From Dichotomocladium elegans (lineage: Eukaryota; Mucoromycota; Mucoromycetes; Mucorales; Lichtheimiaceae), in contig JAIXMN010000027.1 of assembly GCA_025716815.1 (NCBI GenBank), positions 186,001 through 250,000 on the forward strand: 64,000 nucleotides of DNA. The letters are read 5' to 3'. The position numbers and the translations under genes were made by a program. Shown here one piece after another: positions 46,253-56,920 of the stretch. The first letter of the stretch is position 1. Each line of letters opens with the position of its first letter. The notes under the pieces were generated by a model, which saw only the letters and a program-made list of their open reading frames with translations, was not told the DNA's origin and did no database searches.

Positions 46253-47024
46253 TTAAGAGCAGTACCCAGTATCAAGGTTCAAGAGATCTAATGAGAAGGA
46301 CAATATTACCCGATCAGATCTAGCACATTTGGGCAAGACCATTGATACGTTTGCTTTCCCCAACCCACAAGATGTTCTTACTCTACATGCCTCAGCCTCG
46401 CAAAAACCCACATACACAGTATATTTCTGCTTCCACCCTTCCCCCTCTCCCCGGGATGAATAAGATCGTCTCACCTGCCATCATGTCATCAGCTGCGCGT
46501 TCATCATCGTCGGCGTTTCCGCACGTGGTGTCATGCGTCAGATCAGCAGCACTCAGAAGAAGGCTGTCAGACCATCCTCCATGCGGATAAAAAAGTTCGG
46601 TGGCTCTCACGCCACGCCGAGGAGGTGGCATGTCGTCATTGGAAGAGAAGACAGGAGTCGTGGGTGGTTTCTGTTGATTCGCCGATGATCGGGATACCGC
46701 AGCAGCAGCCCGAAGGTACTCGTACATTTGAATATCTTTTTGCGCGGTTGACATACTGAGCCGGGCCATCATACGCCGTTTGGCGAGAGTAAGGTTGGTT
46801 CGTAGGTGGTGACGTATCGATCGTAGGTCTTCTGGAGAGAAATTGCCAGAGGGAGAGGATGGATGGGTGGCAGTGACGGAGGCTGTACGTCGCTTATGGA
46901 TATGTTGTTGCTGTTGACGCCGCAGGTTGACATCTAACGGACCCAACTTGCGCCCAGCACCCACTTTCGATCGGTCATGGCAGAGAGCATTCTCTTTTCT
47001 ACATGACCTGACTTGAGTTTGCAA
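46253..47024 (-). CDS. Uncharacterised spliced gene, 5' end uncertain
   Basis: The main exon runs leftward from about 47024 to a GTGAGA donor near 46477, and a CATTAG acceptor leads to a last exon LLNLDTGYCS ending at 46253; the join is in frame (MMA-D-LLNLDTG). The protein is basic at first (GRKLGPLDVNLRRQQQQ, HIHKRRTASVTATHP), then EDLRSIRHHLRTNLTLAKRR, MSTAQKDIQMYEYLRAAAAV, a Pro/Ser stretch, GVRATELFYPHGGWSDSLLL and an Asp-rich segment (GNADDDERAADD). There is no in-frame ATG before RMMARL in the main exon, so a 5' exon is probably missing here. No family is recognised. Confidence 0.45.
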
Positions 47025-48237
47025 AACACAATGAAGGGATCATGTCGAGGTGGGGAGTGGGGGAGGGGAGAAACAGACCCATGTCCAAAGAAAAGATTCT
47101 TGTCATTCCATCTCATGATGACGATGAGAGAAAGGGTGGTTGGGAAGGAAAGAAAGAAGGAAAGCGGCAGTTAATCCAAAGACTAAAATATTCTCATTGC
47201 ACACACACACACACATACACGCCAATCAGCCGAAAAGGGAGATATCGCGCAGCACAGAGCTTTCTTTGGTCTATTCCTACTCTGACTGCCATGCCAGGTT
47301 GCATCTTCCAGGTCATCGATTTTCAATGTAAAAAATTAAGCCCTAGTTGACACAGAAAGCGAGAGAGAGAGAGAGAGATATCAAGTAAACCATTACCGCC
47401 ATCGTTCCGCTACTTTCGCACTGATAGGCTCTGTAAATATACTTCTTTTAGCTTTCCCCCTCCAAAAGTCGAGAAACGCACGAAATGTAATCCTACAGGA
47501 TATTATGGATCCCATAGTAGAACGCTTGTTCTAGGAGAGAGGATTCGCCTCGATACAACCGCCTGATGCCTTTGTACGTAATTCGCAGCTTTCGGACATA
47601 TGTCTGAAGCCACTGAAGCAAAATGGTTTTTATTGCTTCGTCTAACGATAAAACAAAACAAAAACCACCAGGGAGGGAGGAATGATGAGAAGACATCGTT
47701 TCCTTCGTAAATCAGGGTCGATAAACACAACCGATTAGTGGGAGAGAAAAGGTTGCAAAGAAGGTTCGGAAAGGACGTGAATTCAGCTAAAACACGCGGT
47801 TTGATTTGGTGCGGTTGTTGGGCTTCGACCTCTTCGAATCAAACTAATTAGGCCTCTATTTGCAAAAAAAAAGGAACGCACGTTGCCTAGAGAAAGAGAG
47901 AGAGAGAGGGAGAGATGGTTTGTGCTTCTTTTTAGGCGTGCTTAGGGAACCGTAACAAGGGTGCCCATCGAGTCCATGCAACAAGTTTCCAGGTCTTCTG
48001 TCAGCAAAGGTTCTGGCTGGTGGGCTCCCAGACATTGATTGGCTAATATATATTTATTGCTGAAATGGGGCACTTAACGCAACGAATGCTCCGCAATCAG
48101 CATTGGCCCATGAGGCAGTTGCCCTTGATCGGCAAAGTTGCACAAAAAAGTCGACATTCAAATACGAAAATCACGCACACAAAATCTATTTTTTTTTTTT
48201 TCAGCTCGTCAAGCTCCCCATTCCTTATTCATTCATC
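47025..48237. other. Intergenic
   Basis: Contains GA repeats at about 47362-47380 and 47892-47914, CA repeats near 47201-47216, and no supported gene. A T12 tract with TCAG sits just before the ADF-H gene ATG. Confidence 0.5.
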
Positions 48238-49800
48238 ATGGCTGATCTGTCCGACCCGAATATTGTCCAGGCCTACAACGAAATCGAGCAACATCAGGAG
48301 ACGAACTGGTACGAGTTATAGACCGCTCATCGCGTATTGGTGGGGATCTTATCATATGTTCCCCGCCATTTTCCTTCCGCTAACTGACCCAACGCCACCG
48401 CGCTGCACAGGTTGCTTCTCGGCTACCATGACACGCGAGATGTCATCTCACTCTACTCTAAGGGCGCTGGTGGTTTGAGGTATACATACATAATAATACG
48501 GTGACTATGCCTATTGTTAGACGATGCTGAAGGACCCCACCTGTTTTCTCTCGCCAGCGAATTCCGCAACCAGCTCATGGATGAAGTTCTTTACGGCTTT
48601 GTCCGGGTGGAAGATCGCTTCGTTTTGATTACGTGGATATCCGATCAAGTCAGGTATATAACGGATTTGTGTGTGTGCGTTGTATGGAGAAATATCATGG
48701 ACCTAATAAACATGGTTTAGTGGTGTCCGTCGAGGTAACGATCATCGCGCTGCATCGTTATTTTATCAGCTCATACATTGTGTGTGTGTGTGTTCACGTA
48801 GCACGTGCTCTTGTCCACAGCCGATCTGTGGCGTCCTTGCTAAAGAACCATAACGCTCATATGACTGCATCGTCTATCAATGACCTCAGCGACAACAATG
48901 TCCGCGCCCGCCTCAAGCTTGACATTGCATCGAAGCGGCTATCGAAGCGTCAATCGCAAAATGAGGAATTTGTAGAGGCAAGCGAAGAGATGCCACCGGC
49001 TTCGCCCACCACTCCATCCTCAGCGACAGCAGCTTCGATCCAGGATGAGGAACGACAGGCGTCTTTGCGACGTAAGCATGCAGAGGACGAAAAGCGACGA
49101 GCGGAAATGGCCGCAGTAGCTGCCAGAGAACGTGCGCGACTAGCGGCGGAGGAAGAAGCACGGCGCAAGAAGCAAGAGGCCGCGTTGCTTGCGCGCGCTG
49201 AGGCTGAGGCCAAGGCTAAAAGGGCGCGTGAGGAGGAGGAGATGAAGCGGCGTCAGGCCCAACAGGCCCTCGAAGAAGATAGAAAGAAAAAGGCCGAGGC
49301 AGAAAAGCGACGCGCACACGAAGAAGAGATCATGAAGCGGAAAATGCGAGAGGCGGAAAAGAATAAGGACGTAAGCAACTTGAACATCCGGACTTGGGGT
49401 GGCCTTGATCTGATTTCTCTTTTCTCCTCTGCACGCAGGTGATGCTTTCCGGGTTTGCTTCCGTTCAGCCAAAGACGAGTCCGGTAAGTTCTGACTTTTT
49501 TTGAAAATGCAATGGGTCTGATTCAACGTTTTCATCAAGTTCTGGAGGCGTCGATTCTTCACCCTGCGTGGCAAGAGCCTGGTCCTCTACCGGGACGAAC
49601 ATGACCCCAACCCCATCGGGATCATTGATCTCAAGTCGGTCACTCGTCTCAGCCCCATCGACGAAGAGCGCGAGACGTTCTTGCCCAATGCGTTTGTCAT
49701 CGACACCCAAAAGAGTGGCTCTTATCAGCTCTTTGCAGATAATCGCCGCGAATGCGAGACGATCTTTACTGCCCTCCTCACTGTCATGCAGGCAAACTAA
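48238..49800 (+). CDS. ADF-H domain, coiled-coil and PH domain protein (coactosin/drebrin-like)
   Basis: Probable actin-binding protein linked to membranes. Seven exons: 48238-48308, 48411-48479, 48558-48653, 48721-48734, 48802-49370, 49439-49483 and 49540-49800. The ADF-H domain is at residues 1 to about 130: MADLSDPNIVQAYNEIEQHQ, LLLGYHDTRDVISLYSKGAG, EFRNQLMDEVLYGFVRVEDR, FVLITWISDQV and ARALVHSRSVASLLKNHNA; this resembles coactosin and drebrin/Abp1. After a Ser/Pro linker there is a charged single-helix or coiled-coil region (ARLAAEEEARRKKQEAALLA, EEDRKKKAEAEKRRAHEEEI). The last exons encode a PH-like domain: FWRRRFFTLRGKSLVLYRDE, IIDLKSVTRLSPIDEE, AFVIDTQKSGSYQLFADNRR, ETIFTALLTV. Exon 4 is only 14 bp. 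ADF-H plus PH is an uncommon combination. Confidence 0.88.
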
Positions 49801-50054
49801 TTTCAATCATATTCCCAACAATATACACCCCTCCCTGTTTCTTACCGTTGCTAGGACAACCACTCCCTCTTCCCATCCTTGCATTGCTTCCTGCTCCTCG
49901 ATATCAGGCTTCCCCTTCATTCGTTTTTTTTTTAATAGAAAAGAATCAGATGTGTTTGTGCAGACGACACTCCGCTTTATGCACGTGATTCAGAAAATGG
50001 GGGCCATCTCCCTAGACTAAACAAACTTTCCCAACTCTCCCAATCCCCCAATTA

Positions 50055-51667
50055 CTATACAAGGTTAAGCTGGCAACTCAGACCGTAATGATCTATGTAG
50101 TAAATCCTGTTTCAGTCTTTGCCTGTCATTGGTAACGACGGTATTACCTGAAATTTGACTGAAGTGAATATTTTGGCGCTCCTCCGCCCTCAACGCCTTG
50201 TTCTCTTCCACCAAGAACTTCTCGACTGTAATATTGGACAGCGTGATGTCTTGATTGTATCGATCTGCCCAAAAGATGCGGTCGATGCTCTGCATCGTCA
50301 TGAGTTGGTCCGAATGGGTGAGAACAGTGTCTCCAGGAATGGCGCTGCCATTGGCACTCTGGAAAATGTCACCAAATGTGACCACGTGGTATTTGAATTG
50401 GTTGTAGACCGCGTCTACCATGGTATCCAAGTGCCAGCTTTTATCCTCGTAGACACCGCGCTGCCCATCGAGCGTGATGCCGGTGCCATTCAGCGCTCCG
50501 ACCATCATGGTGTAGGCCTGAGAACTCTCGACTGAATGATCCGTCGCCTTCCCAAGGTGGGCTGCAGCATCCACATTGAGATCACCCATCAGCAGGATCG
50601 GAGACCCATCGCGGCGGGCCGTCTCTCGAATGAGGCGGTGCACAAGCGCAAACTGCGAGAGCCGGACACGGGTATCCTGTTCACTAAACGCACCAGCCTT
50701 GTTGTAGGATGCTTGCGTATGTGTCGTATAGAGATGGACCGACCGTGTTGCATTCAATTCAATTAGCGCATGCAGAGCGCCTTTTTTGGACATCCTTTTT
50801 TTGGGTGGTGGTGGTGTGAGTAATCAGTCTCTTTCCCCCTTTTCCCCACCTCATCATGGCGGACGTTTACCCCCATCCCCCGCATTACCAATCGGCGTGA
50901 ATGCCTCGTGGAAACTCCAGAACGTCCGCTTTCTTGATGGCAAACCGCGACAATAACAGCAATCCGCCATCGGCGGCTAATTCCCAAGGATAATGACGCG
51001 GCGAGGCAACCTGGTGATTGAATCCCATCTCTTTCGCCTTGACCTGCAGGCGATCAATCCGTCGATTTGCAAATGCAAAGGCCTCCTGGACAACAATGAC
51101 ATCGTAAGCCGGCAGAATGTATTTGATTATATAATCCAGTCTGTCCTCCTTGTAATCCGACTTGTTGTTCTTGACACCCGGCGGGCGCATAAAAATATTA
51201 AGTGTCAGAAACCGTGCTGTCGTGTTCGTCGTCTTGTCCGGCACGGTTGACGCCGGCAATGGATACGGCCGGAAATAGAAGTACCCGAAAATGAAAAATG
51301 CTAGGGTGGTGACCGCGCACACCAGAAAACAGCGGCAGAGCCACCGCCCCAGACGCGGGCATCGTCTCTTTCTTCGCTGCGGTGAGTAACCCACCACCGT
51401 CGTCCTTCCCAGCTTTGGTATCATAGCGCCCATCCACTGACGTATCGAACCAGTCGAGGTAGTCATGCGCGCTTTTTGGCAGGGTTCGTTCGGCTCTTGC
51501 TGCCTATGCAAGAGCGGCGCGTTGTCTTCAGCATCTATGGAGAAAATATGCTCGTTGTCACTGCCGTCGTGGTCACTGCCAACCATTCTGCCACTTGTCG
51601 TCTCATTCAGCTCCAAATCGTCATCGTGATCGTAGTCGATCGCGTGCTGCTTCTTGTATCTCGACAT
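50055..51667 (-). CDS. Membrane-anchored neutral sphingomyelinase-type phosphodiesterase
   Basis: EEP-superfamily enzyme that probably hydrolyses sphingomyelin-like or inositol phosphosphingolipids to ceramide. Exons 50889-51667, 50148-50794 and 50055-50092. It has an acidic N-tail of about 110 residues, a basic stretch RRKRRCPRLGRW, then one membrane anchor CFLVCAVTTLAFFIFGYFYF, so the catalytic part is luminal or extracellular. Motifs: RFLTLNIFMRPPG (Asn), YDVIVVQEAF (Mg-binding Glu), ADGGLLLLSRFAI, SVHLYTTHTQASY, SPILLMGDLNVDA (Asp/Asn) and SIDRIFWADRYNQ. The catalytic Asp-His pair FSQISDHYG appears only when a small last exon (50055-50092) is spliced on; without that splice the frame reads through to 50065 and lacks the His. 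It is convergent with the ADF-H/PH gene. Confidence 0.88.
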
Positions 51668-52717
51668 GGTGAACAGAATGCCTCAGAAGAAGCGAGAAGA
51701 AAGGATAAAAAATAAAAATAAAAACAAAAGTTAAGCTTGGTGGTTCCCCCCCCTGGAGCCACCTCTTCCCGAAAACCATGCGTCCCCCACTCAAACGCGG
51801 GCAGAATATTCATCCGTATCCGAAAACGCTCGGGCAAACGCACTGTTTCCCGAAGGCGCGTTTCGAGGGTTTCCTCCGAACTTCCATTTATGAACAATAG
51901 GATTTTTTCCGATACAAAATAGGTTGCTTTACCTATGCCTACGTTTTCTTTTTCTATGCCACTAAATACGTTCCTCCATGTCAAGATTTCTTTTATATGT
52001 TGATCGACCCTCGTTGCTTGATTAAAAAATTAAAATAGAATAATGCGCAACAAGTGGAAGCTTCACATGGAATGGGCCTGTCGGTGAGGTAGAAAAGAAA
52101 TATAGGATGCTGTACTACCTACACAATGAGGTCCAGGGAACATTATCCGCCCGATTTGTCAGTCCCCTTAAATTCGGTTTCTCTTCGATGACTGCACTTA
52201 AGGCTTGGGGAGCATGGGACCTTTTCAAGACCCACGCTGGCGTGTCGGTTGTGGGCGCTATGATACTACTGGTAACCGGGGAAACCCACTGATGAGAGTG
52301 TCAGTTGTTATGAGAAGGATATCCCGGGGTATAGGGTGGGAAGAATCAATTTCAGAAAATCGGTCCCAAGATGGCACCGATTTTCCCGGTATTGTTTACA
52401 AGGTAACGGTTTGCAAAGGCGATAGAAAGGTAAGGCCCTTATATTATACCCACGGTTTCAAGTGCAACATGGGAAAGAACAGATAGGGTATATAAACAAG
52501 GACTTTGCCATTATAGGGCTCATCACAACGCGGGAGAGCTCTTTCAAGTCGAAAGTCACACCCGGCTTCTGATGAACTCCATTGTTGTTGATAAAACAGC
52601 ACTATCATTCAAAGCCAATTTAAGGTTTAACGATTACACCGTCTATTAGAGAACAATGCGTTCTGTCCTACGAAGCTATCTTATCCACATATCCCAATAT
52701 ATATGGTACAATATAAT
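51668..52717. other. Intergenic
   Basis: About 1 kb, with no supported gene. The sphingomyelinase promoter should lie here (AT-rich stretch near 51703-51735). Confidence 0.5.
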
Positions 52718-53496
52718 TTACTCAATGATATACTTTTTCCCCTGTTCGATATCAAAGGCGTAGGGCAACAGCTCAGCAAGGGTACGCTCGACACTTTCAC
52801 CCTTGGCGTTGATCAAATAGATCGGCAGCGTAGAAGGGCCGAATTCCGAAATAAATTGTCTTGCTGTCTGCGTAAGTTTCATGCATTCGCTCACTTTGTG
52901 GTCGCTGGCTTCTTACCTGCAAATACCGCACGGAGAGATTAGTTCGTCTTGGTCTGTCGTTACCGCAATCGCCTTGAACTTGCGGTGTCCTTCACTCTAC
53001 AAAATCGTTGGACTGTCGTGAGCTTCTATGCCTTCAGGGTTTCCCTCCCTCCCCCTCCCCATTCCGCCTCCAATGCTTTTACCAATGCCTTGGCGTACGC
53101 GGTGCGTTCGGCACAAATACCGGCTCCTAGTAAAGAAAGAGGTAAGGGGTACTCGGCGGTTATTCTTAGAAAACAAGCAGTAGCTTGCTCCCTTACCGAA
53201 AGATGCATTTTCAAGGTTTGTCCCTGGACGGAGAGTTGGTGGAGCGAAAATAGGTTAGCCTTTTCAAGACGTACACAGTAGATGCAATTTTACCTTGATA
53301 AATGGTTCCATCATCTGTAAGCAATGCAGCACCGACGCGGAATTTCGAATAAGGGGAGTAAGAGTGCTCTTTGGCTAAACGACTGGGTAATGAGCAAGAC
53401 GGAAGACCTTGCTTAATCCTGTATAATTCTCATGCCTGCAACTGCATTTCGGAAGAGTTCTTCTTGAACTTCTCGGGCAAGAGGGGCGTCTGTCAT
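52718..53496 (-). CDS. CDD1: Cytidine deaminase
   Basis: Pyrimidine salvage enzyme that deaminates cytidine and deoxycytidine to uridine forms. Six exons: 53436-53496, 53294-53374, 53197-53223, 53083-53126, 52917-52996 and 52718-52859. MTDAPLAREVQEELFRNAVA joins AKEHSYSPYSKFRVGAALLT, then NLENASF, GAGICAERTAYAKAL (zinc-ligand Cys and catalytic Glu), SEGHRKFKAIAVTTDQDELI, SPCGICRQFISEFG (two zinc Cys) and a C-terminal SVERTLAELLPYAFD. All three zinc cysteines and the catalytic Glu are present. The length of about 145 residues suits the homotetrameric class. Intron 1 closes in frame only with a GC donor (GCATGA), since no GT donor gives the needed phase. Confidence 0.95.
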
Positions 53497-54147
53497 GGAA
53501 GTGGAGGAGAAAGAGAGAAAGAGTGTCCTTCGTAACCTCCACGCAATTGACATCATTTATGGGTCCATAAAGGTCACGTGTGACAAGGGCCGCATCTCTC
53601 TGCCCGCCCCCCCCGGGAGGGTATAGGAATCTCACGGCGTTTTACATGTATGCATATCGCACGAGCAGTTATGCCCTCGAGAAGATAAGAGTCTCGGCAC
53701 AAAGAATGTGGGATGTGAGTTGAGGCGGCTTACGTCTTAACTCTTTGTGTGGGACGTGCGAAAAAATACCCTCCCCCTGATGTGCAACAAGGTTTTCAGT
53801 GTGTCCTGACACACTCCAGCTTTCGCGCTAGTCGCTGGCCTTCTTGTACCTTTATCTGTCCATGCAATGGTATCAACCAAAACGAAACGCATGCGGCATC
53901 GAGTTTGAGCGATGGGGGATATTCCAGAACATGGTGAGCTTCTATAGTTATACTTTACGGTGACCTGTCAGCTAAACTTACTGGGGGGGTGGTGGCCACT
54001 TTTGAAGTTTCCCCGGAGCCGGAATGAATGTCCCCAGTCACGCATGGGCATCAGGTCTAAGAGTAATAATGGTCAGCAGGTTTCCGAAGCTTTTGTCATG
54101 CAAACTGACGCTACTCTCTTACCTTCTTTCTTTCGCTTTTAACCATC
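53497..54147. other. Divergent promoter region, cytidine deaminase and basic protein
   Basis: 651 bp, no gene seen. T/C-rich sequence (54110-54140) sits directly before the rightward ATG. Confidence 0.5.
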
Positions 54148-54696
54148 ATGGGCTTCATAGACCACTTGCTCAATTTTCGCCAGAGACGCAAAACAGCCAC
54201 CACAACCACCACCGTGCACACCGTGAAACATGCGACTGAGGAACCTCTGCCTCCTGAGCAGGGACCACTGCGAGAGGAACAGGAGGTGCGACCACTGACC
54301 CCCAGCGTTATTGCTCTTGCACCATCCTCTTTAGCCTCCAGTTCGGTTAACGTTGACGGTCTTGAATTCACCGAATCGCGCGACTTGGTATATTTGCTAG
54401 GAAATACACTGGACGACCCACCAGACTGCTTCCCACCGCCCACGTCCTTTCCGCAATTTGAATACCTACTGCAGCCAAAGCAGGCACCGGTGGAAAAACA
54501 ACAACATCAGCAAGTCGGTGACATCTCAGTACCTCGCCGATCCAAATCCTCATTACGTTCCAACCGACTCTTGCGCGCCTTGCCAGGCGCAAAGAACGAC
54601 TTTCGACTCTCGCTCTCCATACCAAGCAGCAGACGAGGCCTCAAAAATGCACGTTCAACTCCCAACTTTGACACTGTCAAGCCGCTCTCCCTATAG
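54148..54696 (+). CDS. Uncharacterised basic, disordered protein
   Basis: Single-exon frame of 182 residues. ATG 54148 is in good context (ACCATCATGG). It begins MGFIDHLLNFRQRRKTATTT, then a Pro/Glu-rich part (EEPLPPEQGPLREEQEVRP), a more ordered stretch NVDGLEFTESRDLVYLLGNT and FPQFEYLLQPKQAPVEKQ, and a basic Ser-rich tail (RRSKSSLRSNRLLRALPG, SIPSSRRGLKNARSTPNF). The RxxS and RSTP sites look like kinase or 14-3-3 targets. No known domain is recognised. Codon use and a clean pyrimidine-rich leader support a real gene. Confidence 0.6.
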   Translation: MGFIDHLLNFRQRRKTATTTTTVHTVKHATEEPLPPEQGPLREEQEVRPLTPSVIALAPSSLASSSVNVDGLEFTESRDLVYLLGNTLDDPPDCFPPPTSFPQFEYLLQPKQAPVEKQQHQQVGDISVPRRSKSSLRSNRLLRALPGAKNDFRLSLSIPSSRRGLKNARSTPNFDTVKPLSL

Positions 54697-55913
54697 CCTG
54701 CCTATATTATCCCCATGTATAATACATATCCGTATATCTCCTAGTCTATTCTTCCGTATGAATACGAATTGTTTCCATAATTATGTTTCTCCCATACTCA
54801 AGTCCCCATCGTTTATGATTTTTAAGAAATGTAACAGTTTCATGATTGAGAGCGCGACCCAGCCCCTAGAGCTACGCATGTACGCTTATCACCTTTGAGG
54901 ATACGTAGGACCTGTCTGTCAGAAAAAAAAACGGGAGTAGGTGATACAAGCAGCGACAGGACTACAGGGCAGATGTAACTCAAGCACATGAAGCAAGCAG
55001 AAGAGCAAATGGCATCCGTATTCCGAGACTGTGTCCATCAAATACCAGTGTAGCTGACGAGTCGGAGATGCCACTATTACTGTAGTTCTATGCACACAAG
55101 TCAGTCATGAAAGGAGAGATACAATGGGGTCGAAACCGGTATTCGCAGGGTGCGCCGTCTCATGATGATGCAAACGCTCAGATGGTTCTCTGTGAACTGA
55201 TATGAGTTCACTGGATGCTATCAAGGAGATGTATAAACCCCCCCCATCCTCCAGATGGTGGCTATAACGGAAACCGTTTTCCAGAGAAAAAAATTGTGAG
55301 GTGTCTCTCCAAAGAAAAAGAAGCAAGAGCATACATCGCTTAAAGGAGAATTCTGTTGTACTGTCTCTTAATGGCTTATCTCGCGAAGAACATGCCACCT
55401 TATCACCGACCCAGAAGGAGACGGCGCCGGTGGTTGGTTTTATATACCTCATTTGAGAAACAATGAGTTGGTTTGCTTCTCCCATTTTGCCCTTTTTCAC
55501 GCTCCAAGAAGAATATCTCCCTCCCCTAGTCTTCTAACATGTCCATCAAAAATATTCGGTGAATGATGTATATTTGATTTAGACTGGTGGTTCACGATCT
55601 TATAAGGATTGGTGGGATTAGGATCTTATTGGGTCGGGTGGGTGCTCCATTAGGGATTCTCTCCCTTCCCCCTCACCCCCCCCCGACCAGTCCAACGATT
55701 AGAATTCCGATCCTGGGTTTCAATTGTATCCGTGGGGGGGTGCCTGTATGGTGGTGGATGGTGCGTTCTGCAAGAGATCCTCTTCCACTAGTGCTGTAAG
55801 TAGGAAAGGGCCATGAGCTCAACCAACGAGTTGCGATGAGACAACCGGGATGGATGGATGGATGGATGGATGCTGATATTCGATGGATTCGCTTTGATTA
55901 GCAGGGACAAAAG
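54697..55913. other. Intergenic, RPS10 promoter side
   Basis: No gene is seen. A (GATG)n tetranucleotide repeat at about 55850-55871 sits 40-60 bp before the RPS10 start. C-rich runs (55218-55224, 55676-55684) are simple repeats. Confidence 0.55.
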
Positions 55914-56715
55914 ATGCTTATCCAGAAGCAGAACCGCAAAGTCATTTACGAAGCTCTTTTCAAGGGTAAATTTTGATAATGTCCACATTCCAATGGCTCC
56001 ACAACACCCCAATTCCATGTTACTCACAGTGCCTCTTCCTCTTTCACTCGTTTTTTTTTTTATAGACGGTGCTTTGGTCGCCCCCAAGGACTTCAACCTT
56101 CCCAAGCATCCCGAGCTCGATGTTCCCAACCTCGAGGTCGTCAAGTCCATGCAGTCTTTGACCTCCAAGGGCTACGTCAAGACCCAGTTCTCGTGGCAGT
56201 GGTACTACTATACCCTCACCAATGAGGGTATTGACTATCTTCGCGAATGTATGTTTTAGTCCCCGGTTTGATTGGCCTCCATCAAGGAACACATGTCGAT
56301 CTCGTTCTTTTCCGCTGACTTTTGGCGTGTGTTTTTATTTACTCTTCATCGCCCAATAGACCTCCACTTGCCCCAGGAGATTGTCCCTGCTACCATGAAG
56401 AAGTCTGTTCGTCCCGCTGCTCCCCGCCGTGCCTGTAAGACTCATGATACACCATACATGACAAAGTGTCTAGCTGTAAGGTCTCACCCTTCGTTTTTTT
56501 TCCTTTCTCATAGTCGGTGGTGAGGGTCGTGAGGGTGGCCGCCGTGAGCGTGATGATTACCGCCGCAAGGAAGGTGCCAGCGGTGACTTCAAGCCCGAAT
56601 TCCGTGGTGGCTTCGGTAAGTCAAGCCTGAACCCAAAGTGGATGAAAACTTTCCCTGGTAATTACTGGTTGACTGACTTGGGGCGTTTTGATCAGGACGC
56701 GGTCGTCGCGAGTAA
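55914..56715 (+). CDS. RPS10: 40S ribosomal protein S10 (eS10)
   Basis: Small-subunit ribosomal protein near the mRNA entry/head region. Five exons: 55914-55965, 56066-56248, 56360-56434, 56514-56615 and 56696-56715. It begins [17 protein letters not shown] and continues [79 protein letters not shown], then a Gly/Arg tail ([20 protein letters not shown]) ending GRGRRE. It matches the eS10 winged-helix core and length (about 143 residues). MLIQ replaces the more usual MLIP. Several introns are typical of ribosomal protein genes in this group. Confidence 0.97.
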
Positions 56716-56920
56716 GCCTTTTTCGGTCAGTAAAATAATAAAAAGAAATTGGCATCATGTAACAGAAAATGCTTTATGGAAGAGGGAACTTGCATAACAA
56801 TGGGGGGGTTGGTAGGGAAGCAATTTCAATGGGTGGATTGTGCAACTCTATTGTTGGCTAATTTGGGTATGGAATGGCTGCGGAATCTTTTTCTTTTCTT
56901 TTCTTATCATCGAAATCATT

